The position numbers and the translations under genes were made by a program. Of a stretch of 64,000 nucleotides of DNA, positions 19,585-28,471 are shown one piece after another. How positions within the stretch are numbered: position 1 is the first letter of the stretch; each line of letters opens with the position of its first letter. Origin of the DNA: Flavobacterium sp. HJJ (lineage in GTDB: Bacteria; Bacteroidota; Bacteroidia; Flavobacteriales; Flavobacteriaceae); assembly GCF_015351475.1 (NCBI RefSeq), contig NZ_JADKPR010000001.1, positions 1 to 64,000 on the forward strand, given 5' to 3'. Under the pieces are notes generated by a model. That model was not told the DNA's origin. It did no database searches and saw only the letters and a program-made list of their open reading frames with translations.

Positions 19585-21012
19585 CTATACTTTGGCTTCT
19601 ATCAAAGGGATGAAACTGTTTTTTGGTGCTTCACACAAAGAACAGCAATAGTCCTCTGGTAAATCTTTGAAAAGAATTCCTTTTTCGATGCCTTGAATGA
19701 CATCGCCATATTCGGAATTATATACGGTTAAACACTCCTGACATTGATGAATATCTAGTGTTTTGGTTTCTTTTTTAGCTTTGGCATTTTGAAATTCCAA
19801 TACGCTGGTACCTAATTCTTCAAAATATTTTTTACTCAATTCGATAAGAATATTGGGTAATTCCAGTTTGTCAACATCTTGTGCGTGTACGACGTATTCT
19901 CGGGTGTTTGGGTCGAAATTTTTGGCATGCAGCACATTGAAAGTATCCCGTATTTTAATCGATTCGAGATCTTTTGGCGGATCGTTTTTTTCAATTACTA
20001 TTGAGGTAAAATAATGCCCGTCACGGTTATAATCTGACAGTCCGAAGGTAAGACCATAGGTACTGATGTCAAACTGATCCAGTGTGCGTACTAGGAACGT
20101 TTTTAGATTCAATGCCCATTCCATCGCTACAGGCAAATGCCAGTTAAGCTCAAGAAGGGAGTGGCGCACATTGATTCCTTTTTTGCCTAAGAACTTTTCC
20201 CAGTCAAGTTTTCGCTCTTTTGGGATTCCTTTTACGATAAAGGATTTCCAAGGAGTGATGCATATTTTTCCAATCTTGCAGTCAAAACATAAATCACACA
20301 TTTCTTTTAGGAACTGCAGATCATACAGGTTGTTGCGCCAGTAAAGTCCAAGCCAGTACTGATCGATTCCGAGTCTGTTCATGCCTTCGTAATACGGGAA
20401 AGGATAAAACGAAATGTTCAACGGCTGATCAATTGTTCTGTTATTGGTGTCCAATTCACTAACGAGCTGGAAAATCATATCAATTGTATCCGGTTCTTCC
20501 TGAAGAATTTTTTCTATTTCGTAGTAGACTTTTCCAATGTCCCAGCTGTAGATCAATACTGGAAAAAGTTCCATTTTGTCCCATTTTGGGAGACGTATGT
20601 ACAAAAACCAATAGTCTTCGTGATGTGAGGCTATAAAGTTAATGTGCCCTGTAAACAGCGGAACGATTTGCTGCTTGGGATCGGTTATATTGACCTTAAG
20701 TTTTGGATTTTCCTTGAACTGCTCAAGGATATAAAGGAATTTATTTCCTGTAAGCCAAGGTGTATTACTCAAAATATCGGTCGCTACGTAAGACGAAACG
20801 ATATTGTTACCGCTTTTTTCATTGGGATATACAAAATGATGTTTTCCAATTTTTTCGGCAGTATTGCTTTGGAACCCTTTTGGAAATATGATGTCCTGTC
20901 TTGATCCAAAAGAGATGGCGTCAAGTCCTTGCTCCAGCCCCATATTTACAATTTCTCGTAATTCCCCCGGAGATATTACTCCGCCTTTTACAATGAGTCT
21001 CGTTAATTCCAT
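19585..21012 (-). CDS. Sulfite/nitrite reductase-like protein fused to a C-terminal rubredoxin
   Basis: A 475-residue protein in the nitrate region. The N-terminus (LTRLIVKGGVISPGELREI, then GLDAISFGSRQDIIFPKG) resembles the ferredoxin-like half domain of NirA/CobG siroheme enzymes. A middle segment (GKICITPWKSFIVKGI) resembles CobG's TPWR stretch. The canonical siroheme/[4Fe-4S] Cys pairs are not seen; instead there is one C-x2-C-x2-C-x5-C cluster (about residue 245). The last 55 residues are a rubredoxin: C-x2-C (HQCQECLTVY), then GILFKDLPEDYCCSLCEAPKNSF. It starts 74 bases after the nitrate reductase stop, so it likely passes electrons to or from that enzyme or NirB. The exact reaction is unknown. 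Confidence 0.7.
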   Translation of the reverse strand: MELTRLIVKGGVISPGELREIVNMGLEQGLDAISFGSRQDIIFPKGFQSNTAEKIGKHHFVYPNEKSGNNIVSSYVATDILSNTPWLTGNKFLYILEQFKENPKLKVNITDPKQQIVPLFTGHINFIASHHEDYWFLYIRLPKWDKMELFPVLIYSWDIGKVYYEIEKILQEEPDTIDMIFQLVSELDTNNRTIDQPLNISFYPFPYYEGMNRLGIDQYWLGLYWRNNLYDLQFLKEMCDLCFDCKIGKICITPWKSFIVKGIPKERKLDWEKFLGKKGINVRHSLLELNWHLPVAMEWALNLKTFLVRTLDQFDISTYGLTFGLSDYNRDGHYFTSIVIEKNDPPKDLESIKIRDTFNVLHAKNFDPNTREYVVHAQDVDKLELPNILIELSKKYFEELGTSVLEFQNAKAKKETKTLDIHQCQECLTVYNSEYGDVIQGIEKGILFKDLPEDYCCSLCEAPKNSFIPLIEAKV

Positions 21013-21086
21013 TTTTTTTTTGTTTATGGTTTATAGTTTTTTGTTTATAGCTGCTCACAACAAACTATTAACAACAAACAATAAAC

Positions 21087-24000
21087 TTATTTACATTTAG
21101 CCAATATTTCTTTAACTTCAGTTTTACAGCTGCCACAGCCTAATCCTGCACCAGTAGTTCTGCATAATTCTGTAAAATTGGTTACACCGCTTTTAATGGT
21201 TTCTTCAATGTTACCATGTCCAACCTGACTGCAGGAACAAACTAATTTCCCTATCACAGGTTTAGCTTCTGATCCGCTTCCTCTTAATAAAGTGTTGCGC
21301 TTGTCGGCCAATTCGATTTTGCTTTCAATCATTGTTTTGAATTCGGCAAATTCGTTTTTATCACCCATCAGGATAGCACCTACGAGTAAATCATTTTTTA
21401 CGATGCATTTTTTATAATAACGTTTTCCTAAATCAGCAAAAACAATTTCTTCATAGGAATCATCATTTTCAGGCACTTCAATTTCACCAATAGAACACAG
21501 ATTAATGTCTTCTAGTTTCAGAATATTCATCAGCACAGATCCTTTGTAAAAACTGCTGATGTCGCCTCCAATAAAATTAGCTAAAATGTCGGCTTGTTCT
21601 TCGGCAGCAGAAGTGATTCCGAATAATTGGTTATTGAATTCGGCAATTTCGCCTATCGCAAACACATCAGGATTGGAAGTTTGTAAATACTGATTTACTT
21701 TTACACCGCGTCCGCAGGCTAATCCTGTTTCTTTAGCCAATTCAATATTCGGAATTGTTCCAATCGTATAAACAATAGCATTTGCGGTTAAGATTCGCCC
21801 GCTTTTTAGAGCGATTTCTATTTCGTTTGCATTTTCGGTTTCGAATACGGTACTTACCTCATTATCAAAATAAATCTGAATATCTCTTAACTGTACTTCT
21901 TCAGCCAATAGTTTACTGGAAATACGATCCAGCTGACGTTCCATTAATCTGGAAGCTCTTTGTATAATTGTTATTTTGACTTTTTTATGTTTAAGCGCCG
22001 CTGCTAATTCCAGCCCTAACAGACCGCCGCCTACAATGACTACATGCTGTTCTTCGGCTGGAAGCATGGTTCCGTCTAGGTAGTCTTTTAATCGGTCGGC
22101 ATCATTTTTCTTTCTAATGGTAAAACGGCCTGGCAGATGAAGCTGTGCATTTTCGGGAATGAAAGGACGGCTTCCCGTTGCCATAATCAAGGTATCAAAC
22201 TGATGTTTTATGCCTTGACTGTCTGTTATAATTTTATCGGCTGCGTTTACGTTTTCAATAGCAACGCCCGATTTCATTGTAATGTTTAATTGTCCTAAAG
22301 CATCATCTTTTATTTTCAAAAGACTTTCCCAAGACAATTCTGCAGTAACATATTCCGGTAATAAAACGCGGTTATAAAATGGATTTTCCTCGTTTGAGAA
22401 AACAATAATTTCATCGGTATTATTAATTTCCCGATAATTCTGAATGAAACGGAAAGCAGCAGCCCCAGCGCCAATTACAGCAATCTTTTGGAAAGGCTTA
22501 ACGTATTTTGTTACGCATACCGTGGTGAATTTAAAATCGGGTTCTTTGGAGATTGGATCAACGAGCGTATTAGTCAGATTGTTAGTTCTGTTCAAATCAT
22601 TATCCAATTGTTTTCCCCAGTGCATCGGCAAAAACAGAACACCTTCTTTTATAGTATCAGTTATTTTAGCTTTAACGCGTACTTCACCATTCTTGCTGGA
22701 AACCACAACAATATCCCCGTTTTTGATTCTTGACTTGTAAGCATCAATAGGATTTATTTCAAGCACAGGACTTGGAGTATGTGTCATTAATCGGGACACT
22801 TTTCCAGTTTTGGTCATAGTGTGCCATTGATCACGAATTCGGCCTGTGGTTAATATAAACGGATATTGTTCTGATGGTTCTTCTGAAGTATTCTTAATGC
22901 TGGCCGGAATATTGAAGATCGCTTTTTTTGTAGGCGTAAAGAATTTTTTATCCGAAAATAAACGCGGTGTTCCCGAATGTCCATAATCTGGAACCGGCCA
23001 TTGAAAAGTCCCTTCGTTTTTCAGCCTTGAATAATTTAAATACGAAACATCTATGTTGGTGCCTTTTGTCATCAGACAGTATTCTTTGTAAACAGCTTCA
23101 GTATTTTCAAAATTAAAACCTGAGAATTTCATTTTTTTGGCAAAATTCAACAAGATTTCAACATCAGATAATGCTTCACCGGGAGGGTTAATTCCTTTTG
23201 GCAGATATGATATACGGCGCTCGGAGTTGGTCATCGTACCTTCTTTTTCAAGCCAGCCTGCAGCAGGCAGTAATAAATCGGCAAATTTTGCCGTGTCTGC
23301 ACTATGAGAAATATCCTGAACGACAACAAATTTGGCATTTTGCAGTGCTTTTTCAACTCTGCGGGAATCTGGTAAACTTACCATCGGATTGGTGCAGATA
23401 ATCCAAACCGCTTTCATTTTTCCAGATTCTAAAGCATCAAACATTTCAGTTGCTGTCAATCCAGGTTTTTCTGAAATAGATTCTACACCCCAAAAATCAG
23501 CAACTTCTTTACGGTGATCAGGGTTTCCTAATTCTTTATGAACTGCCAATAAATTAGCCATCCCTCCCACTTCTCGCCCTCCCATTGCATTGGGTTGTCC
23601 TGTTAATGAGAATGGTCCCGATCCTGGTTTTCCTATTTGACCAGTAAGCAATGACAGGTTTAATAAAGCGGTATTTTTATCAACACCAATAGCACTTTGA
23701 TTAAGCCCCATAGCCCACATAGAAATAAATCCTCTGGCTTTGCCAATCATTTCTGCAGCTAAGTGAATATCATTTACGGTAACGCCGCAAATTTTGGATG
23801 CATTTTCATAAGAACTGCTATTTACAAGGTCTTTGTACAGCTGAAAGTTTTCGGTATGATTTTTCACAAAATCCGAATCGACATATCCTTTCTCGATTAA
23901 TCGTTTTCCAATGGCATGGTATAAAACAATATCAGTACCAGGAAGAATCTGCAAATGTAAATCGGCAGTCAGCGCCGAATCCGTTTTTCTTGGATCGACA

Positions 24001-24602
24001 ACGATTATTTTTACTTTAGGATTTTTTTCTTTATGCTGTTCCAGTCTTCTAAAAAGAATTGGATGGCAAAAAGCTGGATTTGCCCCCGTTATCATGAAAG
24101 TATCAGCCAGTTCAATATCTGCATAAGCGATTGGAACTGAGTCTTCACCAAATGTTTTTTTGTAGCCAGCAACTGCCGAACTCATACAGAGTCTGGAGTT
24201 TGTGTCAATATTATTAGTTTTTAGAAAGCCTTTTACTAATTTGTTAACCAGATAATATTCTTCGGTCAAGCATTGTCCGGAGATATAAAAACCAACACTG
24301 TCCGGTCCGTGTTTTTTTATGATAGAAGAAAAAACAGCTGCTGCACGGTCAAGAGCTGCGTCCCAGCTTACTCTTTCTTTTGGATGTGATTTACTCCATC
24401 TCATTTCGGGATACAAAATCCTGTCCGAAGTATCATTGACAACATAATGTAAGTTCATACCTTTTGAACAAAGCATTCCTCTGTTTACCGGATGATCTTT
24501 ATCGCCTGTAACCGTCACTCCATTTTTAGAATCATTTTTTACAATAATTCCGCATCCTACTCCACAATAGGAACACGTAGTTTTGATTTCTGTATTTTGC
24601 AT
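21087..24602 (-). CDS. nasA: Assimilatory nitrate reductase fused to NirB/NasB-like FAD and [2Fe-2S] modules
   Basis: Reduces nitrate to nitrite in the cytoplasm. Residues 1-690 form a molybdopterin oxidoreductase: [4Fe-4S] Cys10, Cys13, Cys17 and Cys45, and probable molybdenum ligand Cys139 (NSRLCMSS). A C-terminal MoCo-binding barrel ends near LFLPMHWGK. From about residue 700 an FAD/NAD(P)H disulfide-oxidoreductase domain begins (IAVIGAGAAAFRFIQNYRE). The last 55 residues are a BFD-like [2Fe-2S] domain (CSCSQVGHGNIEETI, then GLGCGSCKTEV). In Bacillus the electron-transfer part is the separate NasB, so this is a 1,171-residue one-chain version. The upstream region has a perfect 16-base palindrome and a -7 element. 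Confidence 0.93.
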   Translation of the reverse strand: MQNTEIKTTCSYCGVGCGIIVKNDSKNGVTVTGDKDHPVNRGMLCSKGMNLHYVVNDTSDRILYPEMRWSKSHPKERVSWDAALDRAAAVFSSIIKKHGPDSVGFYISGQCLTEEYYLVNKLVKGFLKTNNIDTNSRLCMSSAVAGYKKTFGEDSVPIAYADIELADTFMITGANPAFCHPILFRRLEQHKEKNPKVKIIVVDPRKTDSALTADLHLQILPGTDIVLYHAIGKRLIEKGYVDSDFVKNHTENFQLYKDLVNSSSYENASKICGVTVNDIHLAAEMIGKARGFISMWAMGLNQSAIGVDKNTALLNLSLLTGQIGKPGSGPFSLTGQPNAMGGREVGGMANLLAVHKELGNPDHRKEVADFWGVESISEKPGLTATEMFDALESGKMKAVWIICTNPMVSLPDSRRVEKALQNAKFVVVQDISHSADTAKFADLLLPAAGWLEKEGTMTNSERRISYLPKGINPPGEALSDVEILLNFAKKMKFSGFNFENTEAVYKEYCLMTKGTNIDVSYLNYSRLKNEGTFQWPVPDYGHSGTPRLFSDKKFFTPTKKAIFNIPASIKNTSEEPSEQYPFILTTGRIRDQWHTMTKTGKVSRLMTHTPSPVLEINPIDAYKSRIKNGDIVVVSSKNGEVRVKAKITDTIKEGVLFLPMHWGKQLDNDLNRTNNLTNTLVDPISKEPDFKFTTVCVTKYVKPFQKIAVIGAGAAAFRFIQNYREINNTDEIIVFSNEENPFYNRVLLPEYVTAELSWESLLKIKDDALGQLNITMKSGVAIENVNAADKIITDSQGIKHQFDTLIMATGSRPFIPENAQLHLPGRFTIRKKNDADRLKDYLDGTMLPAEEQHVVIVGGGLLGLELAAALKHKKVKITIIQRASRLMERQLDRISSKLLAEEVQLRDIQIYFDNEVSTVFETENANEIEIALKSGRILTANAIVYTIGTIPNIELAKETGLACGRGVKVNQYLQTSNPDVFAIGEIAEFNNQLFGITSAAEEQADILANFIGGDISSFYKGSVLMNILKLEDINLCSIGEIEVPENDDSYEEIVFADLGKRYYKKCIVKNDLLVGAILMGDKNEFAEFKTMIESKIELADKRNTLLRGSGSEAKPVIGKLVCSCSQVGHGNIEETIKSGVTNFTELCRTTGAGLGCGSCKTEVKEILAKCK

Positions 24603-24662
24603 TATGTATATCTTTGATTTATAAAGTAATCATCTTAGGATCATTTGTACACTGTACAGAGA

Positions 24663-24670
24663 CAAAAATA
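24663..24670 (-). promoter_or_regulatory. Candidate -7 element for nas
   Basis: CAAAAATA on the plus strand reads TATTTTTG on the minus strand, fitting TAnnTTTG. It is 61 bases before the nitrate reductase start, with the palindrome 24680-24695 immediately upstream. Confidence 0.45.
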
Positions 24671-24679
24671 AGTAATAAT

Positions 24680-24695
24680 TACGTATTAATACGTA
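24680..24695. promoter_or_regulatory. Palindromic operator candidate upstream of nas
   Basis: TACGTATTAATACGTA is a perfect 16-base palindrome. It fits the NarL-type 7-2-7 layout (TACnnnT-N2-AnnnGTA). Related sites lie before nirB, cobA, narL and the narK remnant. Inferred binder: the NarL-like regulator at 27651-28310. Confidence 0.6.
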
Positions 24696-24897
24696 TTAAA
24701 CTAGTTTTATTTCACTCTTTGCAATCAATATAATTAGAATGCTAAAAATAGGTTCAATATTTTGAATTATTAGAAGAATTGACCACTCCTGAAGAATAAT
24801 AATTGATGTTTTGCAAGTTTGACAAAAAAGAGAAAGCAGTAAATTGACAACCAGAATCTTCAGCCCTAAATAATAAATTTTAATCCAAAATCTTCCT

Positions 24898-25028
24898 TTG
24901 GGCGTACCCCTTCGTGAAAAACTTCGGGTCATGCTGTTCGTTCCCGCTTTTTTTCATTTCAATTGCCACAGGTTTAAAACCATGGCAATTGAAATGAAAA
25001 AAGAGCTCCACTGCCATCATTCACGCAA
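24898..25028. repeat. Structured intergenic element, copy B
   Basis: Blocks in order: GGGCGTACCCC, TTCGGGTCATGCTGTTCG, then a long hairpin with 14-base perfect arms (24956-24969 and 24984-24997) flanked by T7 and A6, then GAGCTCCACTGCCATCATTCACGC. It lies in the 575-base gap between nas and the binding-protein gene and shares flanking words with copies A and C. Confidence 0.6.
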
Positions 25029-25086
25029 ACCATAACCATTTCATTAAATATTTAAAGAACATCAATTTTCATAAATTAGTTCTAAA

Positions 25087-25124
25087 AAAAAACTGATGCA
25101 TCAGATGAGAAGCATCAGTTTTTT
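25087..25124. terminator. Terminator after the NrtA-like gene
   Basis: Perfect 13-base arms AAAAAACTGATGC (25087-25099) and GCATCAGTTTTTT (25112-25124) around a 12-base loop. It lies about 50 bases past the stop of the leftward binding-protein gene. Confidence 0.8.
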
Positions 25125-25177
25125 AAGGATTGAAATCTGTTTTTGGCGGTATTTTCTCTTTGTTTCTGAAATCTAAA

Positions 25178-26593
25178 CTAGTTTTTCAAACCAATTTTAA
25201 AACTGTTGATATATTCTACTGGTTTTCGTCCGTCATAATTCTTATCATCAATGAATTCGTTTGTTTCCGGCTTGAATCCATCGGTAACCGGAATATCAGA
25301 TTCGATAATAAAACCTTCTTCCAGTAATAATTTTGCAGCCTGAAACCAAATTTCCGGTTTATAAACTTCTTTGATTTTGCTGATATACCAATCATTTGTT
25401 TTAGGTTCAGCTATTTGTCCCCATCGTTTCATTTGTGTCATAAACCAAATTCCGTCTGAATAATAAGGATAAGTCGCATTGTATTTGAAGAAAACATTAA
25501 AATCAGGCACTAAACGCACGTCTCCTTTTTCGAATTCAAAAGTTCCTAACATCGAATTATCAATCACTCGTTTACTTCCGTCCACATAAGCCGATTTGGA
25601 TAAAATGCGGGTAGCTTCTTTTCTGTTTTCAGGATTATCCAGCCATTTTCCAGCTTTAATCAATGCTTTAGTAATCGCAGTAGCCGTATTTGGATATTTG
25701 GTAACAAACTCTTTTGTCATTACAAACACTTTTTCGGGATGATTCTTCCAGATTTCCTTACTTGTAACAATTGGAACACCAATACTTTCTTCAACTGCCT
25801 GCTGATTCCATGGTTCACCAACACAATAGCCGTTGATGATTCCTGCTTTTAGTGTTTCGGGCATTTGCGGAGGCGCAGTAATATTCAATTGCACATCAGC
25901 ACCGCTGTTTCCTTTACTCCCCTGAATGTTATTATTGGAATAAAATCCAGGATTTATTCCGCCTGCAGCCAGCCAGTAGCGCAGCTGATAATTGTGTGTT
26001 GAATAGGCACCTACAATACCAAATGTAAAAGGTTTATTTGTTTTTTTATAAAAATTTAAAACTGGTTTTAATGCATACGATGGAATAGGATGAACAGGTT
26101 TTCCATATTCCTGTGGGATACTGTCTTTTATTTTTGCCCAAGCCTCGTTTGATACCGTAATAGCATTTCCGTTTAAATCCATAGAATAAGAAGTAACCAG
26201 CTGTGCCTGTCTTCCGCATCCTACTGCCGCCGCTATAGGCTGTCCGGCAAGCATCTGAGCTCCGTCAAGCTGATTTTCAATTACTTTATCTAGAATTTCC
26301 TTCCAATTTGCTTGCGCTTCTAAATTTACAGTAAGTCCTTCATCTTCAAAATATCCTAAGAATTTTGCAATTGCTAAAGGTGCCATATCCGTAAGTTTAA
26401 TAAAACCAATATTTAAAATGGCTTTTTCTACAGGCAGCTTTTTTGTTTTTGGAGGATTTTCGTCATCAGCACGCTTGCGTCCATGTACAGTTTTCTTTTT
26501 TAAAATAGGATTGATCGAACTTGGACTTTTAAAAGCGGTAACAGTAAACACTATTACCAAAAGGGCAATTAATTTTGAGGCAGATTTTCTCAT
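25178..26593 (-). CDS. NrtA-like nitrate/nitrite-type ABC substrate-binding protein
   Basis: A 471-residue secreted binding protein. The chosen ATG (26593) opens a classical signal peptide (MRKSASKLIALLVIVFTVTA); an upstream in-frame start at 26725 adds 44 residues of non-domain sequence. The body matches the CmpA/NrtA family: ILNIGFIKLTDMAPLAIAKFLGYFEDEGLTV, GRQAQLVTSYSMDLNGNAI, and GYCVGEPWNQQAVEESIG. It should bind nitrate, nitrite or a related anion. No ABC permease or ATPase gene accompanies it in the window, and no lipobox is present, so how it works here is unclear. It lies 136 bases downstream of a truncated narK remnant. Confidence 0.85.
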   Translation of the reverse strand: MRKSASKLIALLVIVFTVTAFKSPSSINPILKKKTVHGRKRADDENPPKTKKLPVEKAILNIGFIKLTDMAPLAIAKFLGYFEDEGLTVNLEAQANWKEILDKVIENQLDGAQMLAGQPIAAAVGCGRQAQLVTSYSMDLNGNAITVSNEAWAKIKDSIPQEYGKPVHPIPSYALKPVLNFYKKTNKPFTFGIVGAYSTHNYQLRYWLAAGGINPGFYSNNNIQGSKGNSGADVQLNITAPPQMPETLKAGIINGYCVGEPWNQQAVEESIGVPIVTSKEIWKNHPEKVFVMTKEFVTKYPNTATAITKALIKAGKWLDNPENRKEATRILSKSAYVDGSKRVIDNSMLGTFEFEKGDVRLVPDFNVFFKYNATYPYYSDGIWFMTQMKRWGQIAEPKTNDWYISKIKEVYKPEIWFQAAKLLLEEGFIIESDIPVTDGFKPETNEFIDDKNYDGRKPVEYINSFKIGLKN

Positions 26594-26729
26594 GGTCTTT
26601 TGATTTTGGCAGTTAATAGTTGAGTTAGATAAAAATTTTATCAGTATTTGTATTCGTAAGACTGGTTGGTTTTTAAAATAAAAACTGCTCTCCAGATAAG
26701 AGTTTTGCAGGGCAGCTATACACAAGTAA

Positions 26730-26948
26730 CTAAATAGGCATTATTTTTTCGGTCCATTTCTTTGGAAAAACTGGCTGCTTTTCATTCATCATTTTGGTCA
26801 TTGTCAAGTGCATCCAGATTAAACAGGCTGTCACTAAATAAGTAATCATTACTCCATTTAGTATCCAGCAGGCAAAACACACCCTAAAAGCTAATGCATT
26901 TAAAAATAAAATTCGGTGTGAAAGTGAAAGTGAATTTGTTATTGACAT
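26730..26948 (-). pseudogene. narK-type nitrate transporter with large in-frame internal deletion
   Basis: The 72-residue frame starts like an MFS nitrate/nitrite transporter (SHRILFLNALAFRVCFACWILNG). It then jumps after residue 39 straight to what looks like the transporter's extreme C-terminus (CLIWMHLTMTKMMNEKQP). Most of the roughly 12 membrane helices are missing. The tail nearly repeats the tail of the second remnant (27203-27517), which suggests a deletion between tandem paralogs or independent decay. A -7-like element (26966-26973) and a palindrome (27025-27040) remain upstream. Confidence 0.75.
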
Positions 26949-26965
26949 ACTACATATTTCTTACA

Positions 26966-26973
26966 CAAATCTA
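26966..26973 (-). promoter_or_regulatory. Candidate -7 element before the narK remnant
   Basis: CAAATCTA on the plus strand is TAGATTTG on the minus strand, fitting TAnnTTTG. It could still drive the downstream NrtA-like gene. Confidence 0.4.
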
Positions 26974-27024
26974 AGTAGTATACTGAGTTTGAAACCTGCC
27001 AAAACGCAGTTTTATAAAAACAAT

Positions 27025-27040
27025 TAAGTATTTATACTTA
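27025..27040. promoter_or_regulatory. Variant palindrome upstream of the narK remnant
   Basis: TAAGTA-TTTA-TACTTA is a 6-4-6 inverted repeat with the same spacing as the TACGTA palindromes at 24680 and 40130, about 76 bases before the remnant's start. Confidence 0.4.
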
Positions 27041-27202
27041 TTTTTACAAAAAAAATTAAGCAGTTCATTTATTTATCAGGAATTCTGGGGATAATTTTTT
27101 ATAATAATAAACAGCTAAGTATTATGCATCAGGCAAAAAAAAGCTGTCAGAAATGATTCTAACAGCTTTATAAGATTTTAAAACATTGGTTTTTCTATTA
27201 TT

Positions 27203-27517
27203 TTAATTTTTGCGGTCTATTGTTTTAGATAAAACCGGCTGTTTTTCATTCATGATTCTGCTGATGGTGTAATGCATCCAAATTAAGCAGATGCTTAAAA
27301 ATATAAGAATAAAAAGCCATGAACTAGACCATATTCTTGTTGTTGCCAATAAATAACTAAAGATGATGGAACCAAAAAAACCTCCAAGTCCTAAACAGCC
27401 TACAATTCCGCCTACAATGCCTATCTGAGCTGGGAAACATTCTAGAATATTTATCGCTGCAGTACCTATTCCCCATATAATACCGATGAGTATTATCAAA
27501 ATAAGATACACCCCCAC
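27203..27517 (-). pseudogene. Second narK remnant, C-terminal part only
   Basis: 104 residues match the end of an MFS nitrate transporter: ILECFPAQIGIVGGIVGCLGLGGFFGSIIF is the conserved late-helix signature, followed by CLIWMHYTISRIMNEKQP. There is no plausible ATG start. Upstream (27518-27600) the frame is closed, and other frames hold short unrelated pieces. The N-terminal two thirds are gone. A hairpin near 27145-27172 may be its old terminator. With the other copy also broken, no intact nitrate transporter remains in the window. Confidence 0.75.
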
Positions 27518-27650
27518 ATATTAGCATCAAACTGGATTCGGGTAATTCCTTTAGCAATTAATTCTTTTTTATTAACAATCTGGTTTTGGATGTTATCCTA
27601 AAATGGATGTTAAACAGTAGGATTAGAAATCCTTACAATTAAGTTTTTCG

Positions 27651-28310
27651 TTATAGTAACGAATATTCTGTTGCTTTGTTAGAAAGCTCCATCAGGTTTT
27701 TTACTTTTAATTTTTTCATTAGGTTAAAACGGTGTACCTCGGCAGTTCTTTTGCTGATATCTAATGCTTCGGCTATTTCCTTATTACCTTTTCCGCTGAG
27801 CAAAAGTTTTAAAATTTCTTTTTCTCTTTTGGTAATTACCTGATCTTCTCCCAATGATTGTTTTGGCTCTGCAATAAGTGACGGATTGGTAAGCTGCCCA
27901 ATTAATATAGAAGAGATATCACCGCTAAAATATTTTCCCCCGTTGGAAACAGTATGAACTGCTTTTAAAAATTCTTCTTTACTTGAACCTTTAAGTAAGT
28001 AACCATCTGCTCCCGCTTGAATAGATTTTAATACGTATTCTTCGGACTCATGCATAGAAAGCATTATGATTTTTACAAAATTATTTTTGCTTCTTAATTG
28101 TTCGACAACTTCTATCCCTGTAAGATTGGGCATTCTGATATCAAGAATCAACAAGTCTGGTTTTAGTTCATCTATTGCCGTCAGTGCTTCGAGACCATCT
28201 GTCGCTTCGCCTATAACAGTAATATTGGCTTCGTTTTCTAATAAAGATTTTATGCCGTCTCTTACAAAAACATGATCATCTGCAAGGACTACTTGAATTT
28301 TATCACTCAT
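27651..28310 (-). CDS. NarL/FixJ-family response regulator
   Basis: A DNA-binding two-component regulator. The receiver domain has acidic pocket VLADDH, phospho-acceptor Asp in LLILDIRMP, and Lys in GYLLKGSS. The C-terminal LuxR-type helix-turn-helix is ITKREKEILKLLLSGKGNKEIAEALDISKRTAEVHRFNLMKKL. The start MSDKIQ (28310) is preferred; an in-frame ATG at 28328 adds six residues. The kinase gene lies 161 bases upstream on the same strand. A TACGT-N4-ACGTA site (28331-28344) lies right before the start, so autoregulation is possible. By position it should control nas, nir and cobA. Confidence 0.9.
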   Translation of the reverse strand: MSDKIQVVLADDHVFVRDGIKSLLENEANITVIGEATDGLEALTAIDELKPDLLILDIRMPNLTGIEVVEQLRSKNNFVKIIMLSMHESEEYVLKSIQAGADGYLLKGSSKEEFLKAVHTVSNGGKYFSGDISSILIGQLTNPSLIAEPKQSLGEDQVITKREKEILKLLLSGKGNKEIAEALDISKRTAEVHRFNLMKKLKVKNLMELSNKATEYSLL

Positions 28311-28330
28311 ACTATACTTATTAATCATCT

Positions 28331-28344
28331 TACGTTTTTACGTA
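28331..28344. promoter_or_regulatory. TACGT-N4-ACGTA site before the narL-like gene
   Basis: TACGTTTTTACGTA, inverted half-sites 4 bases apart. The total is 14 bases rather than 16, the same short form as 34273-34286. Confidence 0.45.
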
Positions 28345-28471
28345 GATTCATCTAATTTGCATGCTAAGATACGTATTTTTTGAGTTTTTAATTAAAAAAA
28401 TCAATTACAATTGCAATATCGAATTTTAATAGCAATACCAATCGCATTGAAATTCAAATAGCTATTGAAAT

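Noticed and set aside
24696..24932. Minus-strand frame of 78 hydrophobic codons upstream of nas
   Set aside because: It runs into structured element copy B and reflects A/T-rich codons (Ile, Leu, Lys), with no recognisable family.
26594..26725. 44-residue N-terminal extension of the NrtA-like protein
   Set aside because: The downstream ATG opens a perfect signal peptide; the extension would hide it inside the protein.
27357..27557. Frame of 66 codons overlapping the second narK remnant
   Set aside because: It is the wrong frame of the remnant; the transporter signature is in the other frame.
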